A DNA stretch of 14,055 nucleotides from Streptomyces sp. MMBL 11-1 (GTDB taxonomy: Bacteria; Actinomycetota; Actinomycetes; Streptomycetales; Streptomycetaceae), in the NCBI RefSeq assembly GCF_028622875.1, contig NZ_CP117713.1, positions 1-14,055 of the forward strand, given 5' to 3'. The notes under the pieces are model-generated. The model saw only the letters and a list, made by a program, of their open reading frames with translations, was not told where the DNA came from and made no database searches. Shown one piece after another: positions 7,699-14,055 of the stretch (position 1 is its first letter; every line of letters begins with the position of its first letter). The translations under genes were made by a program, and so were the position numbers.

Positions 7699-8355
7699 TT
7701 GCCCAACGCTTCCACTGCCGACCCTGCACACGCGCTCCCGTCACCAGCCGACCAGGCACGGCGCCTGATCGAGCTCGGAGTGCACGAGATCGCGGGGATC
7801 CCCGCCGAGGACATCCACGCGTTCGCCGAAACAGCCGACCCGGGCCGCGACATACTGCTCGCCGTCCATCCCGACCACGCCCCCGCCTCCACCCTCGCAC
7901 CACTACTGCTACGCGACGGCAAGCCCGGCTTCGTCGTCGTCGACATGCCCGACGTCGACCAGTTCACCCCCAACACGGCCGAACTCCCCGACACACCGCT
8001 CTACTTCATCACCGGACCCGACCGCGGCGACCACATGTCCAACTGGAGCCCGGAGGAAGCGTTGCCCGCCTTCACCCAACAGGGCCGCACCCCCCTGGTA
8101 CTCACCGAGGGCATCCACTGGGTCCTGCAGCAACCGGCGGTACTCCAGCGGAACCTCTGCTTCATGACCATCGGGTCCCGGCTACGCAAAGCGAACGGCA
8201 CCCTGGACGCGCGCACCCCGGCCATCTGGATCAGCAACGGCACCGGGCGAGACAGCCGGGAACGGCGCAACGCACCCAAGATCGGCTGGTGCTGGTGGGG
8301 CAACCGCCACACCTGGCTGGGATTCGCCTCCGCCACAAGCCGCGAACGTCAATAA
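7699..8355 (+). CDS. DUF5701-like protein of unknown function
   Basis: A 218-aa soluble protein with no signal peptide or membrane segment. The start is TTG 7699, preceded by GAGGA about seven bases upstream; no ATG or GTG in frame is as well placed. Residues about 14-45 (DQARRLIELGVHEIAGIPAE) form a helical N-terminus. The rest alternates strands and conserved patches: KPGFVVVDMPDVDQFTP, LYFITGPDRGDHMSNWSPEE, TPLVLTEGIHWVLQQP, then CFMTIGSRLRK and PAIWISNG, ending with a Trp-rich GWCWWGNRHTWLGFASA. I recognise this as an actinobacterial DUF5701-type protein, whose role is unknown to me. It stands alone: upstream are the kinase remnant and about 200 bp of spacer, downstream an A/C-rich non-coding tract. 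Confidence 0.8.
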   Translation: MPNASTADPAHALPSPADQARRLIELGVHEIAGIPAEDIHAFAETADPGRDILLAVHPDHAPASTLAPLLLRDGKPGFVVVDMPDVDQFTPNTAELPDTPLYFITGPDRGDHMSNWSPEEALPAFTQQGRTPLVLTEGIHWVLQQPAVLQRNLCFMTIGSRLRKANGTLDARTPAIWISNGTGRDSRERRNAPKIGWCWWGNRHTWLGFASATSRERQ

Positions 8356-8558
8356 CACCCCCCCCCACCCCACCCCCAGTTCCCCTCCAGCACCACAAAA
8401 CACCACACCCACCAGAACCCGCCCCCGACAACCAGACACAGAACACACGGCACAGGGCACAGGGCACACGGCACACGGCACACGGCACACGGCACACACG
8501 AAACACCACACCACCACACAACCGAACATTCACCCCCACGACACCAGCCAACCCCACC
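8350..8558 (+). terminator. A/C-rich, G- and T-poor tract; possible Rho-dependent terminator
   Basis: Starting at the stop codon of the DUF5701-like gene, about 200 bases of the plus strand are almost entirely A and C, apart from the GG of the heptamer array. Such RNA would be C-rich, G-poor and unstructured, the usual description of a Rho loading site. No hairpin terminator follows the gene. This is an inference from composition and position. Confidence 0.4.
8449..8497. repeat. heptamer tandem array (GGCACAC), seven units
   Basis: Two GGCACAG units (8449-8462) are followed by five identical GGCACAC units (8463-8497), all in perfect register. This is a second array of 7-base period in the window. 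It lies in non-coding sequence 94 bp after the DUF5701-like gene. Confidence 0.95.
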
Positions 8559-9181
8559 GTCGACGACGGGCTCCTGAGCGTCGGGGTTGTCGTACGGCGG
8601 GGGGCCGGGCCGACTACCTCGTGCAGCCCTTCACTCCCGGACAACATCGCCTCCTGCCGGCGGAAGTCCGCTCCACTCCTTCGGAGCGCAGCCACCGCTC
8701 GTTCGCGGCCGGGTCGGCTCGCGGCCGTCGGCCTGGCCTGTTGGACGGCGACGGTAGCCTGCGGGACGCGTGCGGCACCGCTCCGTCTGCTCACCCGCCG
8801 CCACGGGGATAGCGCGGCAGATCACCTGACAGGGCGTTGCGGGAATGAAACGTAAGAATTATCTCTCCGAGCCCCCTCTCTTGGCGGCGAACCATCCGGA
8901 TGAGGATCATCCAGTTACGGGATTCACTTTTCGATACGCACCCCGAGGAGAAAAGCCGACGTAATCGCACCCGCCCACCGTCGGCTTTTCCCGGAAGTTA
9001 AGGGGCGGCGTCGCCCTGTCCGCAATCCCTTCCTGACAATCGTCCGGTAACGCGTCTTCAAGACATTTCTCCGCCGTCGCATTGGCTGATTAAGCCGTGC
9101 CCCGGTCGCCGCCCTGCGGCCTACGCTGCCGGATCGGTGCGCGGAAGCACCGTTCACACCCTCACGACTCCCGGAGGACAC
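8559..9181. other. intergenic region upstream of the RiPP precursor gene
   Basis: No gene is supported here. Frames on both strands through 8560-8830 have no recognisable motif. From about 8840 the sequence turns more AT-rich, as in a regulatory region. It includes a nested palindrome at 8894-8912 (CATCCGGATG overlapping GGATGAGGATCATCC) and a hairpin at 8951-8989. The promoter of the RiPP operon should lie between about 8830 and 9150, but I cannot place it with confidence. Confidence 0.5.
8951..8989. terminator. 10-bp hairpin, possible bidirectional terminator
   Basis: Arms AAAAGCCGAC (8951-8960) and GTCGGCTTTT (8980-8989) pair perfectly across a 19-base loop. The A-run on one side and T-run on the other fit a terminator that works in both directions. 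It separates the RiPP operon from upstream sequence; a regulatory role is also possible. Confidence 0.5.
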
Positions 9182-9382
9182 ATGTCACTTCCAGAGATGG
9201 CCACCGCATTCGATCTCAGTGCGCTCGATCTCGGAGAGATCACCGTCACCGCCATGCGCGACACGGCGGGGATAGCCGAGTCGACCTATTCCCTGTCGTC
9301 CTCGTCCTCGACGTCCTGTCAGGGCTGCTCCGGCTGCAGCGCGTGCAGCGTCCAGCCGCCGCAGCAGCCCAACACCGCGTGA
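9182..9382 (+). CDS. thiopeptide-type RiPP precursor peptide
   Basis: A 66-aa peptide starting at ATG 9182 with GGAGGA just upstream. The leader (about 1-35) contains FDLSALDLGEITVTAMRDTA, very like leaders of thiopeptide precursors (the lactazole leader, from memory, has LDLSELTVTSLRDTVALPE). The C-terminal part has a Ser run (39-43), then SCQGCSGCSACS (45-56), then an unmodifiable-looking tail VQPPQQPNTA. Cys46, 49, 52 and 55 are evenly spaced by two residues; each of the last three is followed by Ser. Cys should become thiazoles and Ser/Thr dehydroamino acids. The two genes that follow are the matching modification enzymes, which strongly supports the call. Ser45 and Ser56 are twelve positions apart, inclusive, and could form a pyridine-centred ring, but core start and ring pairing are not determined by the sequence. 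I do not recognise this core as a known product. Confidence 0.92.
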   Translation: MSLPEMATAFDLSALDLGEITVTAMRDTAGIAESTYSLSSSSSTSCQGCSGCSACSVQPPQQPNTA

Positions 9383-9397
9383 CACAGCAACCGTGAA

Positions 9398-9446
9398 GGC
9401 TTCCGCGGCGCCGTCGGCCGTCGTGCGGCGCGGCGCCGCGGAGGCC
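9398..9446 (+). promoter_or_regulatory. strong hairpin between precursor and dehydratase genes (attenuator-like)
   Basis: Arms 9398-9413 (GGCTTCCGCGGCGCCG) and 9431-9446 (CGGCGCCGCGGAGGCC) pair over 16 bp with one G-U wobble and a 17-base loop. It begins 15 bases after the precursor stop. No T-run follows, so it probably slows or partly ends transcription, or stabilises the precursor message, giving more peptide than enzyme. Confidence 0.7.
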
Positions 9447-9519
9447 TGTTCGCGTACGAACCCGGCGCCTGCGGACCGTGTGCCGGGGCCCTGTCCACCG
9501 CCCAGCCGACTGGACCGAT

Positions 9520-12336
9520 GTGAATCCGCCCGTTCCTGAACTCCAGACACCCGCCGCCCCGGCCCTCGACGGGCATACCAGCCCTCTGCCCCGGATCGCC
9601 CCCGGCGCGCTGGTCCGTACGACCCTGCTGAGCCTGCCCGCCGAGCCCGCGCCCGCTGCGGCGTTCCGCGCCGCGCTGGCCGAACTGGTGGTGCTGGAGG
9701 GCCGGCTCACGGCCTTGGCGCCCGCGCTCGGTGACGCGCTGTACGCGAGCCGGGCGGACCATACCGAGGAGTACCACCGCGAGGTGGTGCTTCCGCTCCG
9801 CCGTGCCGTGCACAACGGGCGCGCCCCCAGGCCTGCCCTGCTGCGCCGTCTGGAGGGCCTGCCGGACCGGCTGCCCGAACTGCGCGCCTGGCTCACAGCG
9901 CGCCGCCGCAGGGAGGAGCTGCTCACAGCCCTGCGGGCCGGGGCCGGCCCCGCTCTCAGCGCCGGGCGGTCGGTGCTCGCCGGGTTGTGCCGTGAGCCCT
10001 CGTTCCTCCGTGCCGCGTCGTTCACCAGCGCGGACCTGCTGCGGGCGGTGGTGCGGGCCGGGCAGGGGCGGGAGGACCGCCGGACCCGGAAGGAGGAGCC
10101 GGGTGTGCTGCGGCACGTGACGCGGGCTGTGGCCCGTACGACTCCGCTGTCCGCCTTCGTGGGTGTCGGCTGGGGTGTCCTGCCCACGCCGCCGGGGGCG
10201 AAGCGGGAAGCCGGCCCGGGGGACGGGCCGGAGCAGGGCACGGGTTCCTGGCACGGGCCGGAGCAGGGCACGGGTGTCTGGAACGGCGCGGACCTGCCGA
10301 TCGGTTCGTCCCGGGCCGTCGTCCGCGCCAACCGGACGCTGGTGGACACGCTCTTCGCGGCGCTGGCAGAGGACCCGCGCCGTCGCTCCACCCTGCCGCA
10401 CCGCATGTGCAGCAGTCTCCGTCTCTCCGACGGGCGTGCCGCCTTCGCCCGCTCCCGCACGGCCTTCACCGCCGCGCGTTTCCTCGCGGTGGAGGATGAC
10501 GAGGTCACCCTCGGTGCTGTGCAACCCCTGCGCCGGCTCGCCGCGCTGTGCGACCCCCCGGCCACCCTCGACGCCCTGGCCGCGATGCTCGCGGCAGAAG
10601 GAGCGACGGACGCGGAGCCGGCGCAGGTGGACGCGGCGTCCGCCTTCGTCGGGCAGGTCCGGGACGCGGGGCTGCTCGTCGCGGTGGAGCCCTTCGACCC
10701 GCAGGACCCGGACCCCTTGCCCCGGCTCGCGCGCTGGCTGCGCGGGACCGGCTCACCGCAGGACCATGAACTGGCTCTGCGTATCGACGATCTGTTCCTC
10801 GTCACCGGTGAGTTCGGCACGGCGGAACCCGGCCGTCGCGCCGCCTTGCTCGCCACCCTCAGGGACCGCTGGGTGACGCTCCTCGACGAGGTGGGCCGCC
10901 CCGTGGGCCCGGACCCCACCCGCCTCACCGTTCTCAGCGAGGACGTGGTGATGCGGCAGCCGGTCGGCCTGGACGGCTTTCTCGGCGACAGGGACCACCG
11001 GGCGATCAGCGAACTGGCCATCCTCGCCGAGGTGTTCGACCTCGGACCCGTGGTGCGCCGGCAGGTGCGGGACAGCTTCGTCGCCCGGTACGGGCCCGGT
11101 GGGGTCTGCCCGCACGTGTGGGACTTCGGCGCGGACGCCAACGAGGCGTGGCAGCGGGCCGCGAGGACCTTCGGCGAAGGCGCCCCCGGGGCGGACGGGG
11201 ACGGATCCACCGCCGCCGGCGGCATCCGGCGGCTCGCCGCGCTCCGGGCCGAGCTGGTGGAGGCCGTGCACCGGGCGCACGCCCGCAGCGGCGGCGGGCC
11301 CGGTGACGACGTCGTCCTGCCGGCCGGTCTGGTGGCCGCACTCGGCTCCCGGCTGCCGCCGTGGGCGACCCGGCGCCCGGTCTCCTACACGGAGTTCCTC
11401 CAGCGGGCACCCGGCGGGGAGCTGTGCGTGAACCACGTGTACGGGGGGTGGGGGCGCTTCAGCAGCAGGTTCCTGGATTCCGTGGACGCCGGGGCCGCGC
11501 GGGGAACGGCCGCCGCCGTGTCCGACGCGCTCGGTCCCGGAGCCGCGGTGGCCCAGGTGCGCCCGGTCAGCGGCTTCAACGCCAACCTGCATCCGCTGTT
11601 CGTGCCGCGGGAGATCGGGCCGGACCGCTCGTACACCTCCCTCGGCGCGGACGACGTCGAACTCGTCCATGACCTGGCCGACGATGAGGTACGTGTCCGG
11701 ATCAAGGTCACCGGTGAGCGGGCCGATGTGCTCTACGCGGGGGTGTTCGCCCCGCTCCTGCTGCAGCCGAGGCTCGCGCCCCTGCTGATGGACCACCCGC
11801 ACGGCATCACCGACTTCAGTGCCCTGGTGCCCCGTCACCGCACCGCCGTACCCGGCGGAGAACTGGTGCGTACCCCGCGCCTGCGCCACCGCCATCTCGT
11901 GCTGCGGCGCCGCCGGTGGGAGCTGGCGGGCTCCACGGTGACGGTGCTGCTCGCGGAGCTCGCGGCCGAGGGTGAGATACCGGTGGGCACGGTGGCGCGC
12001 TGGCGGGCTCTGCTCGGCGTACCGGATCAGCTCTATCTGCGTGCCACGCCACCGTCGGGGAGCGGGCGGGTGGACGAGGATCTCCTGCGTGCTCTGGACC
12101 GCCCCAAGCCGCAGTACGTCGATCTCGGCGACGCTCTGCATCTGCGCTGCCTGGGCAAGTGGCTGGGCCGCCACCCGCGGGGCGTGGTCCTGGAGGAGGC
12201 GCTGCCCGTCCCCGCCCGGGACGAGAAGTCGGCGGCGGTCGAGCTGGTGGTGGAGACCTACCGGGCCGGACGGCCCCTGGGCGACGCGGGCGACCGCGCA
12301 CCCGCCGGGCACGCGAACCGAAGGGAAGACCGATGA
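9520..12336 (+). CDS. thiopeptide-type dehydratase, tRNA-dependent Ser/Thr glutamylation subunit (TbtB/LazB class)
   Basis: A protein of about 938 aa. Proteins of this class use glutamyl-tRNA to glutamylate Ser/Thr of the precursor; a separate enzyme then eliminates glutamate to leave dehydroalanine or dehydrobutyrine. The N-terminus (PRIAPGALVRTTLLSLPAEP) and the segment HVTRAVARTTPLSAFVGVGW (Arg206, Thr207-Thr208-Pro209) match the LanB glutamylation domain. Near the end, RPKPQYVDLGDALHLRCLGK and VVLEEALP mark where that domain normally finishes, and no elimination domain follows. This split form is typical of thiopeptide and goadsporin clusters. The start is uncertain: GTG 9520 has only a weak GGA before it, and GTG 9478 would add 14 residues. 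A 30-bp tandem duplication sits at 10225-10284. The stop overlaps the next start (ATGA), indicating coupled translation. Confidence 0.9.
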   Translation: MNPPVPELQTPAAPALDGHTSPLPRIAPGALVRTTLLSLPAEPAPAAAFRAALAELVVLEGRLTALAPALGDALYASRADHTEEYHREVVLPLRRAVHNGRAPRPALLRRLEGLPDRLPELRAWLTARRRREELLTALRAGAGPALSAGRSVLAGLCREPSFLRAASFTSADLLRAVVRAGQGREDRRTRKEEPGVLRHVTRAVARTTPLSAFVGVGWGVLPTPPGAKREAGPGDGPEQGTGSWHGPEQGTGVWNGADLPIGSSRAVVRANRTLVDTLFAALAEDPRRRSTLPHRMCSSLRLSDGRAAFARSRTAFTAARFLAVEDDEVTLGAVQPLRRLAALCDPPATLDALAAMLAAEGATDAEPAQVDAASAFVGQVRDAGLLVAVEPFDPQDPDPLPRLARWLRGTGSPQDHELALRIDDLFLVTGEFGTAEPGRRAALLATLRDRWVTLLDEVGRPVGPDPTRLTVLSEDVVMRQPVGLDGFLGDRDHRAISELAILAEVFDLGPVVRRQVRDSFVARYGPGGVCPHVWDFGADANEAWQRAARTFGEGAPGADGDGSTAAGGIRRLAALRAELVEAVHRAHARSGGGPGDDVVLPAGLVAALGSRLPPWATRRPVSYTEFLQRAPGGELCVNHVYGGWGRFSSRFLDSVDAGAARGTAAAVSDALGPGAAVAQVRPVSGFNANLHPLFVPREIGPDRSYTSLGADDVELVHDLADDEVRVRIKVTGERADVLYAGVFAPLLLQPRLAPLLMDHPHGITDFSALVPRHRTAVPGGELVRTPRLRHRHLVLRRRRWELAGSTVTVLLAELAAEGEIPVGTVARWRALLGVPDQLYLRATPPSGSGRVDEDLLRALDRPKPQYVDLGDALHLRCLGKWLGRHPRGVVLEEALPVPARDEKSAAVELVVETYRAGRPLGDAGDRAPAGHANRREDR
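10225..10284 (+). repeat. in-frame 30-bp tandem duplication inside the dehydratase gene
   Basis: Two consecutive 30-bp units encode GPEQGTGSWH and GPEQGTGVWN (residues about 236-255). The first 21 bases are identical and the ends differ slightly. The unit lies in a Gly-rich, probably surface loop after the Arg-Thr-Thr-Pro motif and keeps the frame. Confidence 0.9.
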
Positions 12337-14055
12337 CCACCGATCAGTCGGCGTACGGCACGGCCACCTCCCCCCGGCGGGAACGGCCCGCGCCGGACGC
12401 GCTGGACTCACTGGGGCGGTGGACCTTGCGTCCGGGAGTCTCGGTCACCGTGCTCCACAACGGCGTACACCTGCGGGGCTGGATCAACAGCCTCACCCTG
12501 GAAGGCGGCCCCGGGCTGCCGTTGCTCTGGGACCACCTGGCCAGGGCCCTGGCCCCGGACGGGAACGCGGCCCCGGTCCCGGCAGCCCCGGCGGGTTCGC
12601 CGCTCCGGGCGGCCCTGCTCACGGTGGTCGGCCAGTTGCACGACCACGACCTCCTGGTCGAGCGTCCCGCCGGCGGGATGGCCGACGGAGCCGCGCAGTG
12701 GCTCGGGGCGGTCGCCGACCGGCCCGCCGCGGCAGCGGCCGCGCTCGCCCGCGGCCGCGCGCAAGTCCTCGCCGCGCCCGCGGACAGCCCGCTCGCACGC
12801 ACCGCCGCACAGGCACTGGACCGGGCCGGTATCCGGGCCCAGGTCGTGGAGACGGCACAACTGCCGCACGGGCAGGTCCTCCTTGTCGCCTCCGGCCACC
12901 GCGAGCCCCCGGACTCCGCACAGGAGCGGGGCCCGGCGGAGATGGCGGTGGCCCTCGGCGTACGGGCGGGCATCGGGTTCGTCACCCCCGTGGGCAGCAC
13001 GGACCAGGCACGGGCGGACGCCGACGCGCTGGCGAGCAGATTACGCCGGCGGGAGGTTCCCGGTGCGGCCGGGCACCCGGCGCTGCCCGCGCTCCTGGCC
13101 TCGTCCGCGGCGCAGCGGCTGGTGTGTGCGGTGGCCGGGCTCCGCGACCCGTCGGCCGAGGCCGGCGACGCCCGGCTCCTTCCCGGACTGCCGATGGCGC
13201 TCATCGCGGAACAGGAGCCGTTGCGGGGCGAGTACCGGAGCTGGCCGGGGCCCGTGCTCATCGACACCGACCGGGCTCTTCCCCCTGCCGCGGTGCTTAC
13301 GCTGGCCGAGTCGCTGGCCCGTGTCGCGGTGCTCACCGACAGCAGGACCGGGGTACTGGAGGAACCCGTCCCCGGGGCGCTCCCCCAGCTCCCCGCGGCG
13401 CTGGTCCACTGCCCGGCGGAGGAGGGCACCCTGGTGTCCGGTTCCGCCCGGGCAGACCTCGCCCGGCTGGAAGCGGTCTGCCGTGCGGCCGAGCTCCGTC
13501 TGGGAAACGGCGAGAGGGGCCTGGTCGTCGGAGCCGGCACGGAACACGCGCGCGGGCGGGCGTTGCGGCGGGCGGTGACAGGGCAGGGCCCCGGGGCCGC
13601 CGGGCGCACCGGCGGGGAGAACACGCCGCCGAGCAGTCGCTCGGAGGCAGCCGCAGCCCCGGACGCGGACCACCCGGTGACGGGGCCCTGGAGCCCCGCG
13701 GCCGCACGCCATCCCCAGGCAGCGCACTGGTGGTCCGTTCTGGTCCACCGGCTCGGCGTCGAGGCAACCGTCACGGTCTCGCGCCTGGGCTCGGGCGGCC
13801 GGCCCGTGTTCCTCGCCCGGGTCCATGGGCGCACGACGGCAGAGCCCGCATCCGGTCCGCTCGGCACGGCTGTTGAGGCGACGGCGGAGGACGCCGTCGC
13901 CTTCGCCGCGCTCTCCGCCGTCGTCGGAGCCCAGTCGGCCACGGCCGCCGCGCACGCCCACCACCTGGTGACACCCAGCGGTGCGTCCGCGGCACTCGCC
14001 CGGACCGGGGAACAGGCGCCCTGGGAGGACACGGGGTGGACCTCGGCGTGGCTGA
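12333..14055 (+). CDS. RRE/ocin-ThiF-like leader-binding partner of the YcaO cyclodehydratase (TbtF/LazD class), 3' end beyond window
   Basis: The frame is open from ATG 12333 to the right edge (574 codons plus one base, no stop). Residues about 25-110 (SLGRWTLRPGVSVTVLHNGV through LLTVVGQLHDHDLLVE) look like the winged-helix RiPP recognition element that binds leader peptides. The middle (ALGVRAGIGFVTPV; ASSAAQRLVCAVAGLRDP; ALIAEQEPLRGEYRSWPGPV) matches the degenerate ThiF-like domain of TOMM leader-binding proteins. A later part (RGLVVGAGTEHARGRALRRA; HWWSVLVHRLGVEATVTVSR; EDAVAFAALSAVVGAQSA) fits the C-terminal region of the same family. Such proteins do not catalyse; they present the precursor to a YcaO enzyme that turns Cys into thiazoline. 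AAGGGAAG lies before the ATG, which overlaps the dehydratase stop. A YcaO gene should follow immediately. Confidence 0.85.
   Translation, partial: MTTDQSAYGTATSPRRERPAPDALDSLGRWTLRPGVSVTVLHNGVHLRGWINSLTLEGGPGLPLLWDHLARALAPDGNAAPVPAAPAGSPLRAALLTVVGQLHDHDLLVERPAGGMADGAAQWLGAVADRPAAAAAALARGRAQVLAAPADSPLARTAAQALDRAGIRAQVVETAQLPHGQVLLVASGHREPPDSAQERGPAEMAVALGVRAGIGFVTPVGSTDQARADADALASRLRRREVPGAAGHPALPALLASSAAQRLVCAVAGLRDPSAEAGDARLLPGLPMALIAEQEPLRGEYRSWPGPVLIDTDRALPPAAVLTLAESLARVAVLTDSRTGVLEEPVPGALPQLPAALVHCPAEEGTLVSGSARADLARLEAVCRAAELRLGNGERGLVVGAGTEHARGRALRRAVTGQGPGAAGRTGGENTPPSSRSEAAAAPDADHPVTGPWSPAAARHPQAAHWWSVLVHRLGVEATVTVSRLGSGGRPVFLARVHGRTTAEPASGPLGTAVEATAEDAVAFAALSAVVGAQSATAAAHAHHLVTPSGASAALARTGEQAPWEDTGWTSAWL

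Noticed and set aside
8449..8497. CRISPR-like array
   Set aside because: The units are only 7 bp, directly adjacent and without spacers, so this is a simple tandem repeat.
7305..8855. 516-codon plus-strand frame across the heptamer arrays and the DUF5701 gene
   Set aside because: Low-complexity Arg/His/Pro/Thr-rich translation, out of frame with the conserved protein starting at 7699. It is a by-product of GC-rich sequence.
8837..8865. TTGCGG, 17-bp spacer, TATCTC as a sigma-70-like promoter
   Set aside because: Spacing is good, but the hexamers are weak matches, it is more than 300 bp from the precursor start, and a hairpin lies between them. Not firm enough to annotate.
10753..12411. 552-codon minus-strand frame
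   Set aside because: It is a shadow of the dehydratase gene; the plus-strand frame has the family motifs and links to the next gene by ATGA.
12344..14032. 562-codon minus-strand and 634-codon plus-strand alternative frames
   Set aside because: Both are Ser/Arg/Gly-rich shadows of the RRE/ocin-ThiF gene, which is open in its own frame from 12333 to the edge.
3440..14055. rph as a self-resistance gene of the RiPP cluster
   Set aside because: Rph acts on rifamycins, is under its own RAE, reads in the opposite direction and is more than 3 kb from the precursor with pseudogenes between. Proximity looks incidental.

Overview
The window looks like a Streptomyces-type actinomycete chromosome or large linear replicon. 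It is very GC-rich, its genes have strongly G/C-ending codons, and GTG and TTG starts are common. The content mixes accessory genes, gene remnants and the left edge of a RiPP cluster.

Layout: (1) 1-1684, minus strand: a small Cys-containing protein with an apparent frameshift, then two helix-turn-helix proteins joined by a GTGA start/stop overlap; the second runs off the left edge. (2) 1836-2225, minus: the 3' remnant of an IS5-like transposase. (3) 2288-2950, minus: a DUF1345-type membrane protein. (4) 2951-3439: non-coding, with a 42-bp tandem duplication. (5) 3440-6064, minus: a complete rifampin phosphotransferase gene (rph). About 218 bp upstream lies a 19-bp palindrome that matches the rifamycin-associated element (RAE) as I remember it. 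(6) 6429-7500, minus: a decayed two-component system, with a response regulator carrying several frameshifts and a histidine kinase remnant interrupted by heptamer repeats. (7) 7699-8355, plus: a DUF5701-like protein, followed by an A/C-rich tract that looks like a Rho-loading site and carries a second heptamer array. (8) 9182-14055, plus: the start of a thiopeptide-type cluster.

The cluster has a 66-aa precursor with four Cys spaced every third residue, then a strong hairpin, then a glutamylation-only LanB-type dehydratase (TbtB/LazB class). An RRE/ocin-ThiF-like partner of the YcaO cyclodehydratase (TbtF/LazD class) follows, overlapping by ATGA and cut by the right edge. The partner should bind the leader and deliver the precursor to a YcaO enzyme that makes thiazolines from Cys, while the dehydratase glutamylates Ser/Thr. 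The elimination enzyme, YcaO, dehydrogenase and any pyridine synthase are not in the window and are expected just to the right. Whether the product is a macrocyclic thiopeptide or a linear azole/dehydroalanine peptide therefore cannot be settled here.

The most novel element is the precursor core. The clearest regulatory element is the RAE upstream of rph. Family and motif comparisons are from memory; no search was run.
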